NCBI RefSeq assembly: GCF_023159225.1
Contig: NC_063180.1
Span: forward strand, 7,437,297-7,501,296
DNA from: Perognathus longimembris pacificus
Taxonomy: Eukaryota; Chordata; Mammalia; Rodentia; Heteromyidae
DNA length: 64,000 nt
Direction of reading: 5' to 3'
Shown: positions 44,457-56,917 of the stretch, piece after piece
Layout: each line of letters opens with the position of its first letter
Position numbering within the stretch: the stretch's first letter is position 1
Notes under the pieces: generated by a model
Databases searched by the model: none
Told to the model about the DNA's origin: nothing
The model's input: only the letters and a program-made list of their open reading frames with translations
Position numbers and translations under genes: made by a program

Positions 44457-44961
44457 GTACCACCCTGAGGGTCAAGGTGGCTCCAGGTGGCACAGAGGCA
44501 AGTAGGGGAATGGAGATTGCTGCTTATCTTCTTCCCAGAGGGCAAGGAGCTGTGCACTGCTGCTTCAGAGAGATGCAGAGCAGGTACCACATAGCTGAGA
44601 TCTGAAGTCAGTATGGAAAGGGCTGCTCTGACCATCCATCCCTGTCTCCCCTCTCTCATCTTTAAAGCTGTTTTAAAATGTCACCCTGTCATTCTCACAG
44701 GGTGGCAGGGATGGTCCACTGTTAATCACTGGGTCTATTCTGTAGTACCATGTTTCCCAAGTCCACAGGTGGAAGTCACACCTGCACAGACCACACCTCC
44801 AACCCTGCTCTATTTGGACTTGACCTCCCTGTCTAGTTCATTTGGCGGGGTGGGGTGGGTGAGGGGTGGGTAAGTGTTCAGGCATACTTTGAAAAGGGGC
44901 CTCCTGACTCACCCCACAATTCACTCACACAGGGAGGGCTGGGTCACGGGCATTCCTTAGG

Positions 44962-45075
44962 GGTCCAGGCTGCCTGGGTTGATTCTGACTTGTGTTGAGC
45001 GACCTGTGACTTGTCTGTGCCTCAGTTTCCTCAGCTATAAAAGGGAATAGGTAGTATTCCTTACGGATAAGTAGA
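44962..45075 (+). repeat. MIR-type SINE remnant
   Basis: gcctgggttgattctgactt, then tgcctcagtttcctcagcta. Confidence 0.7.
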
Positions 45076-46529
45076 CTTAGTAAGGAGACCCTGAAGCCAC
45101 TCTGAGCGTATCAACCATGGGTAGGTAGGTTACCATTACTAGGGGGGTGGGCAGCAGAAGCCATGCTCTGCACCAGCAGCAGATCAAGGGTGGAGAAGGC
45201 ATTGGCCGGGGGCTCCCTGTGTCCCTCTGTCCCAGCAGCAGGAATGAGAGCTGGACTGGAAGGGACACTTGATGCCCAGCCACCTGGTGCTGGTGAGGCA
45301 GGGAGACACACTTTGCCCTGCTCTGATGGGGAGGAAGTGAGCCACTGGGAGCCTTCCTGATGGGCATGGTCACATTTGCCAGCAGATGGATGGCATGACC
45401 TGGGTTCTCACATGGACAAAAGTCTGACCTCTATCTTTGCTCCTAAGTAACTGTTCAGTGCTCCGGGAGTATAAGGGTGGGTAGGGAGAGTGCATTAGTG
45501 ACTGCTTCTTTACAAGGTGGTGGGAGGGGTTGGATAAGACGTATCCACAGAGGACTGACAGAGGGCAGTTGGGCAGGGCTGGGGCTCTTTTCCTGGTGGG
45601 GATGAAGCCAGATCCCAAAGCAAAGCAGACAGGGACACAGGGTAGATCCAACTCTGGATGGTCTTGAAGAAACATGGGCTCAAAACAGCATGTGGCCAAA
45701 CCAGGGTGAGAAAAGGTGGTCAGACTCAGCCTTGGAGTCTTATCTGTGCTGATCCTATACTTAGCATCCCAGGAAAGGGCTGGAGGCGCTGGCCTTGGGG
45801 TCCTGGCTGCAGCAGAGGGGAGGCACAGGCAGGGGATGGTTCCATTTCTGCTCTCGACTAGTATTACCCAGCTTCTCAGGGAAGTTTCCCCTTCCCCCTC
45901 TCTCTTCTCCACCTTTCTCCACCTCTCCTCTCTTTTTATATGTAGGTGTGACTGCTCTAAGTTCTCCTTGGGCAGTGGCCACACAGCCTAAGGCCTGTTG
46001 CTGGTCTGAAGGCTGGTAGGGATGGGGTAGGGAGGTAGATGCAAGTCCTGGAGGTCTGAGAGTCCCTGCAAGGCCTGGATGTCTGAGCATGTGACCTGAA
46101 GGTGAGGATGTTAAAAGGCCTGTCTGGGCCCCTGGCCAGGCCTGGCTCCCCCTGGGGTTCTATTTATAGATTGGGAGCAGGGGAGGGGTGGGGGATCACA
46201 TTGCAGCTGGTGGGCCAGATTTGTAGCTTGCACATAGGCCAGGCTCCCTGCCTGAAGCTTGGGTGTCCCTGTCTCCACTTCCTGGCAGGGGCAGATCATG
46301 GGCTGTGATTACGGCCAGGAGCCATGCCTGGCCTGTGGGCAGCATGCCAGCTCCAGCCTGTTCTCAGGCAGGTCCTAAGGATGACATCAACTGCTCCTGG
46401 CCTTTTCCTCCTGGGCAACAACAGCACTTTAGATATGGAGCAGCCATTTTTATCCTTGGAGTGTAAAAATTTTTCCAAAATATAGTGCACAGTTTAAGAC
46501 CCAAACTGCTCAGACATCCCTGTGCTGTT
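45076..46529. other. STEAP3 intron 1, unassigned
   Basis: GC-moderate, with a 204-codon minus frame (45984-45370) on the gene's strand. It shows no domain, no signal peptide and no flanking splice signal that I could rely on. Treated as chance. Confidence 0.35.
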
Positions 46530-46785
46530 ACTTTTTTCTATTTCTGGGGATCAAACGTAGGTTAAGCACATTCTCAGACCCGTTCAGTTTTGTCCGTTTT
46601 GTGGTAGGATAGCTTTTGAACTCAGAGACTCATGCTTGCTAAGTAGTGGTTTATCATATGTCCTTTCAACTTTTTAGTTATTTTTCTGGCAAGGCCACAC
46701 TTTTCTGCCCCTATAGCTAAAATCCTCTTAACCTACAGCTTCCTGGATAGCTGGCATGACAGGTTAGAGCTACCAAACCCGCCTT
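46530..46785 (-). repeat. old degenerate 7SL-head/Geo-like SINE
   Basis: tgaactcagagactcatgct and cttcctggatagctggcatg. Confidence 0.45.
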
Positions 46786-46789
46786 ACTG

Positions 46790-46905
46790 GTTGAGATGAG
46801 GGTTTCACTTTATTTCCCAAGTGGGTCTCATACAATGATCCTCTCTGCCTCTACCTCCTGAGCACTTGGGATGAGAGGTGTGAGCCACCAGTGCCCTACT
46901 TCCCT
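46790..46905 (-). repeat. B1-like SINE
   Basis: gagatgagggtttcacttta and tgagaggtgtgagccaccag. Confidence 0.65.
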
Positions 46906-47224
46906 TAGGTTTTTATGGAACATTTTTGTAGGTCACCAGCATTTTCTCCCATTGTCAGACTACTGCTTTCTTCTGCAAGACCCAGCCCCAGAGCCTGCTA
47001 ATTTGCTAATTTGTTCAAGTACACACCATGTGAAGAGTTACAAGACAACCCGCAGAATGGAAACAAATGGCAAATGACATATTTGATGAGGGACTTGTTT
47101 CTAAATACATAAAGAAGTCATAACTCTTACAATTTACCGCACACTGCGGTAGAAGTGTTAAATGGTATACCCACAGTGGTAAAGGGGCTGAGAGGTCCTC
47201 AGGAAAAAAAGAGTTTTTTTTGTT

Positions 47225-47310
47225 TTGCAAGGGCTGGTGATTTTGGGGTTTGAATTCAGATCTTGCTAGGCAGGTGCTTCACCACTGAGCTACACCTTTA
47301 GCCCCTTCCT
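47225..47310 (-). repeat. ID-like SINE
   Basis: gggctggtgattttggggtt with caggtgcttcaccactgagc. Confidence 0.65.
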
Positions 47311-47321
47311 ACATTAATTAT

Positions 47322-48095
47322 TTTTGAGATAGGGTCTTGTCCTTTGCCTGGTCCCATACTTGGTCCATACTCTGCCTATTTTATGTTTCCTGACATAGAT
47401 GAGATGACAGGTGTGTGCCACCACGTCCACCTGTTGGGGACTCAGTTTTGGCCTTAGTGGGAGAAGGGCGCCAAGAGCGAGGCGCTGCCCCTCCCCCAGC
47501 CCTGGAGAGTGTGGGAGGGAGCCCCTCCCACCTTCCGGCCTCAACCGGAAAAGAAGCCCCCAGCCCCTGGGGGGCGAACACGTGCGTGCCACCATGATAG
47601 GGTTGTCCAGCCCACAAAGGAAGTTTCATGACATCACCTGATGGGCAGCTCGGCTTGGCCAATGGCCCAAGTCCTTTTCTTTCCCGCCATGACCACTATA
47701 TAAGCCCCCCTCCCAAATTAAAGCCTTTGAGACTCATTAAACCATCGCAGAGTCTCCCTGGTGCCTTCTTCCGCCCCCGCTCCTGGTAACATGTGAGGGG
47801 ATCGGGGGAGGGGAGGCTTCAGCAACCTTTCCTCAACTTAGTGTATTTCCATAAGAGTACGCCTTGGCCTTCTGACAGCAGAAGGCAAGGCTGAGTGCTC
47901 TTTCATAGATTTTGGGATTCAAGCATTTTCCCCAGGGGATCGGGGAGAAAGGGATCTGTCAGATCCCGACATCCACCTACTGGTTTAGAAGGGGTCTTGC
48001 AACCTTTTGCCTGGGCTGGCCTGAAGCTGTGATCCCCCATCATCTCTATTTCCCAGGTAGTTAGCATTGTAGGCATGTACCATTGCACCTGGATA
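47322..48095 (-). repeat. B1-like SINE sequence around an LTR insertion
   Basis: 47322-47431 (agatagggtcttgtcctttg, gtgtgtgccaccacgtccac) and 47990-48095 (ggcctgaagctgtgatcccc, gtaggcatgtaccattgcac) are both reversed B1-like and lie either side of the LTR. They may be two elements and not one split copy. Confidence 0.5.
47432..47791 (+). mobile_element. endogenous-retrovirus-type LTR (probably solo), 360 bp
   Basis: It begins TGTTGGGGAC and ends CTGGTAACA, giving TGTT/AACA inverted ends. A TATA-like ctatataagcccc at about 47696-47708 is followed by ATTAAA-type poly(A) signals (about 47718 and 47739) and a CT-rich U5-like end. No gag, pol or env frame follows. It is antisense to STEAP3. tccacc occurs before the LTR and again at about 47970, so some non-LTR viral sequence may remain between. 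Confidence 0.65.
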
Positions 48096-48104
48096 AAACA
48101 TGCC

Positions 48105-48900
48105 TAGTAATTCTGCTCCTAGGTATATAACCAAGAGACATGACAGCATATATCTATACAAAAATATGTGCATCAGTTGGATACTGTTGGCTCTGCCTAT
48201 AATCCTAGCGACTCAAGAGGCTGAGATCTGAGGATTCAGTTCAAAGCAGAGAAGTCTGTGAGACTCTTCTCAAAATAACCACCAAAAAGCTGGAAGTAGG
48301 GATGTGGCTCAAGTGGTAGAGCACTATCCTTGAGCACAAAAGCTCAGAGATAGAGACCAGGCACAATGCTCAAGCCCAGAACTGACAAAAAAATTATGTA
48401 CATCAGTACTCATAGCACCACTTGTAGTATCCAGAAAGTAGAAATAATTCAAAGACCTATCAGTTGATGAATGGCTAAACAGATGTGGTCTGTCCATAAG
48501 ATGTAATAATACTCATCCATATAAAAGGAACTAAGTACAAATGGCTGCACTAACACAGATGTATCTTGAAAGTATTATGCTTGCTCAGTGAAAGTAAGCT
48601 AGCCACAAAGGGCTTCACTTATATAATTGTGTTTAAGTGGAACAGCTAGAAGAGGCAAATCCATAAAGGCAGAGTAGATTGTTTTGCCAGGGAATGTGGG
48701 TTTTGAGGAAAATGGAGAGCAACTGCTCAGTGGTACAGGGTTTCTTTATAAGATGATTGAAATGTTACAAAATTGACAGTGGAAGCTGTGCAACTGAAAA
48801 TACTAAATAATAACAAACCATTGACTTGTATACTTTACATGGGTGAATTATATGGTATGTGAACTACAGTTCAATAAAGTTGTTATAAAAGAAGTTGACA
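48105..48900 (+). mobile_element. old LINE-1 3' part split by a SINE
   Basis: 48105-48177 (gtaattctgctcctaggtat) and 48393-48900 (tcagttgatgaatggctaaa, acttacatgggtgaattata-like end, cagttcaataaagttgttat) match an old L1 3' terminal segment. Confidence 0.7.
48178..48392 (+). repeat. 7SL-head/Geo SINE inserted in the L1
   Basis: gcctataatcctagcgactc to gcccagaactgac. atgtgcatcag precedes and atgtacatcag follows, the decayed target duplication. Confidence 0.82.
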
Positions 48901-48904
48901 ATCA

Positions 48905-49127
48905 ACTGGCTACTGGTGGCTTATGTTTGTTATCCCAGTTAAACAAGAGGCTGAGATCTGAAGGTCTCAGTTCAAAGCCAGCCTGGGAAGACAAATTGGC
49001 AAGACTTTTTTCTCCAGTTAATCAACAAAAAGGCAGAAATAGAGATGTGGCTCAAATGGTAGAGTTGAGTAGAAAAAGACCAGTGAGAGGATGAAGCCCT
49101 GAGTTCAAGCCCCAGCACTGGTACGTG

Positions 49128-49131
<4 letters not shown>
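48905..49131 (+). repeat. 7SL-head/Geo SINE
   Basis: gtttgttatcccagttaaac to gttcaagccccagcactggt. It ends in (AC)n. Confidence 0.8.

Positions 49132-49175
<44 letters not shown>
49132..49175 (+). repeat. (AC)n microsatellite at a SINE 3' end
   Basis: About 20 AC units. Confidence 0.97.
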
Positions 49176-49177
<2 letters not shown>

Positions 49178-49440
49178 GTTGATAATAAAAATGGTTTTTA
49201 TATGCTTACCCAACATGTGCCCTAGCTTCCACCTCCTTTACCACACCCAGAAAATATTATGTTTTCACAAGTTAAGTTGGGATGTAATCTGTCACTGTGT
49301 GTGTGAACTAAGAAGCTACAGAGCTCATAGGGACTTGCTGTGAGCATCATGCCTTGTTTTGTAACATGATGTTGATGGCTTTGCACCCTTCTACAGCTAT
49401 TTCCTAGTTTTGTGGGGTTGTTTTTCCTTTCTTTTCTTTT

Positions 49441-49648
49441 TGTTGGTTCTGGGCTTGAACTCAGGATCTGGGTGCTGTCCCTGAGCTCTTTTGCTCAAGG
49501 CTAGAGATCTACCACTTTGAGCCACAGCTCCACTTCCAGTTTTCTGGGGTTCATTGGAGATGAGTCTCGTGGACTTTCCTGCCTGGGCTGGCAGAGCTCA
49601 GCCTTCTGAGTAGCTAGAATTACAGGCGTGAGCCAGCAGCACCCAGTC
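49441..49648 (-). repeat. 7SL-head/Geo SINE
   Basis: gggcttgaactcaggatctg to gtgagccagcagcacccag. Confidence 0.82.
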
Positions 49649-50128
49649 CCTAGTTGCTTTTAACACAGCTGAAGTTTCTAAGCCCCTTGAGCTCTAGAGT
49701 TAGTTTTAATTGTTGGAGAAATAGTATCTTAGGTTGAACCACCTTGAGGGCTGGGTGAGACATCTGCCTCGGTGCATGCCACTCATGTCAACAGACCATC
49801 ATTTCAATCCCTGTGGGGTGGGCTGGTGTGCTGAGGTCAGAGGCCCACCCAACCTGTCCCTGGGTGGTCAGGAATGGCGCACACATGTTCTGGTGGGAGG
49901 GTTGGGAGGCATCCGCTGCTATTCACTCAGATGTCTGGAGCAGAGAGGGTATTAAATACAGTGTGCAGCTGGAAATCAAACACAACTACAAATCTGCTAA
50001 GTGTGGTGTTGGGTCTGACTCGTTTCCTGCTATGGTTTGAATATGCCTGATCCCATAGGCTGAAATTAAATCCTCATTCTGAGGCACTGATGATACCAGG
50101 TAGAATCCTTAAGAAGTAATTAGAACCA

Positions 50129-50248
50129 GCATGGTGTCTTGGGCCAGGAATCTTGGCCTTCAGGATGCTGAGGCAGGAATCTGAGGCCAGTCTGGGTAGT
50201 GTGGTGAAACTGTGTCTCAAAACAATCAAACAAGCAATAAAAAGAAAC
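50129..50248 (+). repeat. B1-like SINE
   Basis: caggatgctgaggcaggaat and tctgggtagtgtggtgaaac with an A-rich tail. Confidence 0.6.
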
Positions 50249-50251
50249 CCA

Positions 50252-50484
50252 GACTGGTGCAGGTGGCTCATGCCTGTAATTCTAGCTATTCAGGAGACTG
50301 AGATCTGAGGATCAAGGTTTAAAGCCAGCCTGGGCAGGAAAGACTGTGAGACTTTTATCTTCAATAAACTTCTCAAAAACCAGAAGTAGCACTGTGGCTC
50401 AAGTGGTAGAGCGCTAAAGCTCAGGGACAGCACCCAGGCCCAGAGCTCAAGCCCCACAACTGGCAAAAGAAAAACACCCCAAAA
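50252..50484 (+). repeat. 7SL-head/Geo SINE
   Basis: atgcctgtaattctagctat to gctcaagccccacaactggc. Its tail passes into (CA)n. Confidence 0.82.
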
Positions 50485-50530
50485 CAAACACACACACACA
50501 CGCACACACACATGCACACACACACACAGA
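50485..50530 (+). repeat. (CA)n microsatellite at a SINE 3' end
   Basis: CA units with two G interruptions. Confidence 0.95.
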
Positions 50531-50778
50531 AACCCAGGTATCACACCTATAACCCTAACTTCCAGGAAGCCGAGATCTGAGGATTACACTTGAAAGCCAG
50601 CCCAGATAGGAAAGTCCCTGAGACTCTTATCTCCAGTTAACCAGAAAAAAAAAGAAGAATGAAGCTGTAGCTCAAGTTGAAAGAGTACCAGTTGAGTAAA
50701 AAAACTAAGGAACATATCCAGGCCCTAAGATCAAACCTCAGTACCAGCACAAAAATAAAATTAAATTAAATTAAATAA
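50531..50778 (+). repeat. 7SL-head/Geo SINE
   Basis: tcttatctccagttaaccag to caaacctcagtaccagcac with an (AAATT)-type tail. Confidence 0.75.
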
Positions 50779-52417
50779 TAAAAAGTAAATAGGAATCTGC
50801 ATTAATGGGTTAGTTTCCTACAAAAGCCAGTTGGGCTAGATCTCTTTGTGATGCCTTGTGCTGCTTTGGTACCTTACCAGTAAAGAGGGCATCACCAGAT
50901 ATGGCCCATGCAGAACTAGCAGCCATATTAAACCTCTTTTCTTTATAAAGTACACAGCCTTGGGAATTCTGTTATAGTAACAAAAATAAACTAAGATTCT
51001 TCTTCCTCCCAAGATCACCCATTCTCAAATTAGATCAGAGCAGGCCAGAGACTCTCCAAGTCTTGCCCCCCAAACCACATAAGTCCTTGGCAGCTTACCC
51101 AGCCAGGCTGTGCTGCAGTCCCCAATGCTACTACAGGAAAACATCTGAATAGTCTAGATTTACTAAGGATCAATTACCTTAGGGAACTTCTCGGTCAATG
51201 GACAAGGGTACAGCTTGTGGGGCACCCTGAGTCCTGACCCAGCCTGACTGCTTGCCAGCCAGGGGCCAGGGAAGCTGCTTACCTTTCTGGGATGAGGTAA
51301 CTTTAATGTGTTGTGGTAGGGGTTCTAGGAGATAGGTTAAGGGCCACACTCTGGTCTGTTAAATTCACTCCATTTTCATTACATTCCTCTGTCTAGGATT
51401 TTTAAAACACCCCTTTTTGTCTGTATTAAGCAGAAATAGATGCCATTAAATCAATATACCAAATGGACAAAAATTTACTTTTAAATTTTCTAAAAATGTG
51501 CTCTGAGATAATGCCCTAAGTGTTCCACACATTTCTTCTTCCCAAGATGGCTGAGAGCAGAGACAGTGCTGTCTGGGATTTGAGGAAGAGAGGCAGCAGG
51601 GCCAGGGGAGGGGGACACTATGACTGGCATCAAGGGGCCAGGCACCAGGATATTTGGCATGGGCATTGGGCTCCTTGCCAGGACAGTCCTCAAGCCAGGG
51701 GTTCTCAAGCCACATTTCCCTGTTAGGATCCTTAGCCCTTGCATCAGCTTCTGTCCATCTTTGTGAACAGTGTCTCTCCCTTCCCCATTTGGCTCCTCTC
51801 CTGACTCTAAGTTCCTTCAACACAACAGGTCAGCACTGTTGTGACTCCAGCCCTTCAGTGCCTGGCACAGTCAGTCATAGTGTGCTGTCCTTAGCAGAGG
51901 CTGTAAAGCTCTGTTGGGCTCTTTCCCTGGGATTCTGATGCTGCTGTCTAGGCACCATACTCTGAAGGGATGGGTGAATTAACAAATTACTTGCATGCAA
52001 CCATCCTGTCTTCCCAGGATTTCTTTTCCCAGGTCCTTACAGTCAGCCCAGGTTCCAGCACACCTCCCTCATAAAACTCTCCTTGACTATATGGACCCCA
52101 AGAATGGTCTCTTCTTACACTCTTCTCAGTTGTAAGGGTCAAGTGCATAAGCCCCATCTCTGCAATTCCCTCAGCTGTCCAGAGCTTGTCTTCATGCTGA
52201 GTATAGAGTGGTTGTACACATAGGGGTATGTTATCCAAGCAAATGAAGCAAACTTCATTGTCCCCTTTCCTGCTACATGTGGGTCACCAGGCACAGGAGA
52301 GGAGGGGTGGAGGAGAGGAGTTGTATTGGGAAGGGGTCACAAAGATGTGAGAGGGGGCAGGCAAGACCCATTAACTCCCTGAGGACTGAGTATCCTGGCC
52401 AATCAAGATTCCAGATG
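50779..52417. other. STEAP3 intron 1, mostly unassigned
   Basis: 51830-51880 (cagcactgttgtgactccag, gtgcctggcacag) and 52010-52100 resemble L2 3' pieces. A 125-codon minus frame (51823-51446) has no family. Confidence 0.4.
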
Positions 52418-52642
52418 GTGGCTGGACATGGTAGCTCATGCCTGTAATCTGAGCTACTAAGGAGGCTGAGATCAAGAGGATCTAGGTTCAAAGCCAGCCT
52501 GGACAGACAAGTTTGCCCCACTCTAGCTCAACAATAACTAGCCAAAGGCCAGATTAGAGGTTTGGCTCAAATGGTAGGGATCCAGCTAACAAGCAAGCCA
52601 AGTGAGAATGAGGCCCTGAGTTTAAACTCTGGTGCCAGAGGG
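52418..52642 (+). repeat. 7SL-head/Geo SINE
   Basis: tcatgcctgtaatctgagct to cctgagtttaaactctggtg. Confidence 0.75.
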
Positions 52643-54687
52643 AAAATATCCAGATGACCACTTTCCATCCAGGACTGTCTCACTTCCTCAATTCAAAAAC
52701 CCAGCTGGGAAGACTGACTCTTTGGAGCAGCTCATCATGGGAAAGTCAGGTGTCAGAGCTGATTGGAAATGGAGAGGAAGACCCAGTGGTCAGCACCAAG
52801 GCTAGGGGCTCAAAGCAGCCAGAAGTGCTCCAGTCTCAGGCTCCTAAAGAAACCATTCCCTTAGGAATCAGTCCGTGTGGACAGCGCCCTCTGCACTGTC
52901 CAAACCTCCTTTACGAAATTTTCCTATTTATGATTTCCTCAGCCCCAATGGGTATCAACAGGAGATAATGCACTAAGGCCATGGAGGGGCTCAGAAGACA
53001 ACCTGTCTTCCAGGTGCTTTTAGGAGAAAGGCCAATTATATTAGGTACGACAGTGCTGTGTAGCAGGGAGCAAAATGCTCCAAAGAGGGCCCAGCCAGGA
53101 AAGGCTTAACTCTCCCGGGGGAGCCCACGGAGGTGGCATGCTGGAGCATCTTGCTCCCAGTGGGCTGGTTAATTCAGCCAGGCAGGATGCCATCAGGGAG
53201 CAGGGCTTGAATCTGCAGCCTCAGCGTCTGGGGTCAGGTGATTTCTTGCTTTCCAGGGAGCTCTAAAGCTGCAAAGCCTGGGGCCAGTGTGTCTTGTGGG
53301 CTGTGGCTGCCCTGCCTTTACCCTGGCTGTGGTGTGGGATCTGCAGTGTCAGGAAGGGACCTCAGGCCTGGGCCAGAGCAGGGGAGGAGGCCAGAGCAGG
53401 GGAGGTATGGATGAAAGGGCAGGGCGGGGGAAGCCAAGACACACAGCAGCTCCAGGGTTTCAGCTGAGGAACTCAGTCTGCCTTTGGCAGCCTGAGTGTC
53501 AGGCCTGGGGAAGTCATTTTCCCCTGGTTTTCATAATGTGAGTGCTCTTTCCAGGAAGCCTCTGGATGGCATTCCCCTGGCCCTGGGCAGCTCCTTCCTC
53601 TTGACTCACAGAGACATTGAACTTGGCCTCTATGTTCTTTTCAGCAGCTTTGCTGCTAAGGGTCATGCAGCCCCTTCCCAATCTTGCCATGGGATAGCCC
53701 CAACTTTTCCAAGAGTCCCAAAGAGCTCATGAGACGAACTCCAGAAGTAGTTCCTGGGAGGGGAGGAGGACAGTGTGAGTGTGGAGAAGGGGAACCTCAC
53801 ATTCTAGGATTCACTCAGCACTTTGGTGCTTCATGTGCCTGTCATCCAACAAGGTAGAGGCCACTTCTTATTTTTGTGCCTCTGGGGTCTAGCACCCGAT
53901 AAGTGCTCAATGGATTTTTATGGCTTGAGTGAAGCAACTTCTGGATTCTGTGCCTGAGGGCAGGGTGTGCCCGTGGGTCTTGGCAATTCTCCCAGAAACT
54001 AGCTGGGGCTTTCTGCACCCTAAGATGATGAAGCAACACATGGGTCTGTAACCCCACTGCAGTCTAGTGATAGGTTAGATATAGCCTAGCATTTTGTTAT
54101 TTGGGAAACTTATTAACACACAAGCCTTTGTATAAACAGCTGTGTTTAAATATTGCAAATAAATATAAATGCATAAAAAGCTCCTGTATCTTTGGCCAAA
54201 GTGGAAAATCAAATACCAGGTCGGAGGGGCAACTGGGGTATAGCCCAGAATGGGGTATAGACCACAGAGGCTTTGGAATGCTGGGTCAATGGCTTCTACA
54301 TTAGGGCAGAACAACAATATAGAGCACCCAGTCTCCATCAGACAGGGGTGCCAGGGACACAGGTGAGACCCTACCAATGGCAGACATGCCTTGCCCTGCC
54401 TAGCTGGGGCCAGCCTGTTCCACAGTCTCATTTCTGAGATCCAGCCTAATCTCAGGCTTTTTTTTTTTTCTGCTCAGGTCGTAGAGATATTAGGTCCTTT
54501 TCCTCGAGGTCCACTAAGAAGGCATGAACACCCTCCCTAAGAAGTCCAAGGGGTGGAGGTGGGGCTAGCTCTCCAATCCCCTCCTCACTCCTCACATGTC
54601 AATGTTAATAGTAAACCTGCTGACCTTGGTACTAATACTCACACCTCCCAGTTAGGTAAAACAATCTCACTTTACTGACCTGAAACG
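52643..54687. other. STEAP3 intron 1, unassigned
   Basis: GC-moderate and free of the common SINEs. A MIR3/L2-like tail lies at about 53870-53930 (cacccgataagtgctcaatg). Confidence 0.4.
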
Positions 54688-54873
54688 TATGGATGTTCCT
54701 TGACTTATGATGGAGGTACTGCCAATAAACTCATCATAAATCGCTTACTGAAAGGCTGGAGAAAGATCCACATTGAGAATGTAAAATAGGGTCTCTAGTA
54801 AATGCTTACTGTTTTTACATCTTCATGAAGCTGAAAAACCCAAGTTGAAACATCAAACTCGGGGACTCTATAC
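54688..54873 (+). mobile_element. Tigger-like MITE remnant
   Basis: tggatgttccttgacttatg with aataaactcatcataaatcg at one end and aaacatcaaactcggggact at the other: the inverted termini of a TcMar-type MITE. Exact family not assigned. Confidence 0.5.
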
Positions 54874-55531
54874 AATGGAAGTGAAAGGATCCTGGCTAGG
54901 CAAAGAGAAGCAAATCTTGGAGATGTTCCCCAGCACCCCCTTTCCTGACACATAACTGCCCTGTGTAGTCCAGAGGTGTGGACAGGTTAGGGGACTGGCT
55001 CCAGGCCTGGTTACTAGCTTTGGCCTAACCTCGATCTCCTGTGCCCTGATCCTGTCTAGTCTCCGTCCACACTTCATGGGAGGTGACAGCTCCTCTAACT
55101 CACTGCTAACCTTGTCATTCTGAGGCTGATTTTGCAAACCTGCCCTCTCTCCTACTTCCTGTAACCACAGCCAGCACAGCCTCAGGCACTCTTTGTCTCT
55201 TGGGCTTATGGGTCCAGTGAGAGGGAAACCAGTACCTCTGCCCTCTATCAGTACCTCTCACAGTGGGCAGAAGAGAGGGACAGAGAATGTCTGCTTCAAA
55301 CCAGGATTGAAAAGCAAGGTGAAGGCCATATACATCTTAACTGCCTCATTTGTATTTCCTCTGTGGACATCTTCCCCTTCTGATGGACTCTTACAAACAT
55401 TTTACTGTTAGATTTCTTGTAATACTGCCTGGAATTGTTATTTAGACATCATAAAAAAATCATTATATTTTAAAAAGAAAGGCGGATATGTTCCTACCAA
55501 AGAGAAGACAGAAAGCTCAGGCACACACATT

Positions 55532-55567
<36 letters not shown>

Positions 55568-56639
55568 GTCTGATGGAAAACAGAATTTTACCCCCACATT
55601 GCTTTGCAAAATAAAAGCGGATGCATAATTTATAAAGCTTTTTACAAATATCTAGATTTCGAATCATCCTAGAAAAATCCGGTTCGATTACTTGAAGCTG
55701 CAGTTCCGTGATAAACCAATACAGAAACAGTTCTCAATAAGTAAAATTTATAATTCCCAATGGACTTGCTTTCTACAGAAATGCACCATAAACATTAGCC
55801 ATTCTTTTTTAAAACATACACCAGAACCCACAAAGCTACTGCTCTCTGCTCTTGCTACCTGCAGGCACTGTGATAAATCCTGGAACCCTTTACTTTGAAA
55901 AAGGCTTCTGTCTTAATTGCCTGGACTCCCCTCCTTCCACAGAAGGCTGAAAGAAACAGAGGAGACCATCTTTTCCTTTCTTTTGCCAAGAACCCCATTA
56001 TACTTCACTCTTTGTTGCCAGCCCAAGGCAATGAAGCCCTCTGGGAGAAATCTAGTTCTCTGGACTCTCTGGAGCTACAAGGACACATTCCAATAAGTCA
56101 GGGGCCAACAGGCTAAGACTAGGGCCTGCCACTCCCATGCCACCTCTGAGCTGGATCTGAGCCCTATCTGGACTTACCAACTTCAGGAAGGTTTGACATC
56201 TGGTCTGAAGTTTTGAAGTCTTGGTAGCTCCACTGTGAGCTGGAACACTCCCTCTCATTCAGGTCTCCACCTGTATCCAGCCTGACTACAGCTTCTCGGA
56301 TGAGGTCTTCCAGGCAGCTGGGCTGCCTCCTCCTCAGCCTGCACTCTTGCTGCTGGCCTCAGCGGCTGGCCCAGGAATGGTGACTGATAGTCAGAGAGTG
56401 CCCTGAGAGAGAGCAGCTCTGCCTGAGACTTCCTGTTTTGGGAGGAAGCCTCCCTGGTGGTAATTAGTGGTTCAGACTCTGGTAAATTTGCTATAGGAAC
56501 TGTAGTGGGACAGCCAGCAGAGCCGAGTACACATAAAACAAATAAATGCCATCCCAACATAAGGTGTACACACAGAGAGAGGGTGGAGGGGCGATAGATA
56601 GACAGACAGATATATAGAGCCTCTGAAGCAACAATTTAG
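54874..56639. other. STEAP3 intron 1, unassigned
   Basis: Contains one (CA)n (55538-55562) not attached to a SINE. AT-rich 55430-55830, and no exon-like frame. Confidence 0.4.
55538..55562 (+). repeat. (CA)n microsatellite
   Basis: Short tract without a SINE neighbour. Confidence 0.95.
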
Positions 56640-56862
56640 CTGGGTGTCAGTGGCTCACTCCTGTAATCTGAGCTCTTCAAGAGGCTGAGATATGAGGATT
56701 CAGGTTCAAAGCCAGATGAGGCAGGAAAATCCCTGAGACTCTTATCTCCAATTAACTAGTGAACAGCCAGAAGTGGAGCTGTGGCTTAAGTGGTAGAGTG
56801 CTAGCCTTGAGCAAAAAAAGCTCAGAGATAGCAAGTACCCAAGCCCTGAGTTCAAGCCCCAG
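56640..56862 (+). repeat. 7SL-head/Geo SINE
   Basis: ctcctgtaatctgagctctt, cttatctccaattaactagt and cctgagttcaagccccagaa. It ends in (AC)n. Confidence 0.85.

Positions 56863-56914
<52 letters not shown>
56863..56914 (+). repeat. (AC)n microsatellite at a SINE 3' end
   Basis: About 25 AC units. Confidence 0.97.

Positions 56915-56917
<3 letters not shown>

Noticed and set aside
44165..44659. 164-codon minus-strand frame
   Set aside because: It runs through a (CT)n/(CCCT)n tract and has no family or splice context.
45370..45984. 204-codon minus frame in intron 1
   Set aside because: No recognisable domain, no reliable splice sites around it, and composition like surrounding intron.
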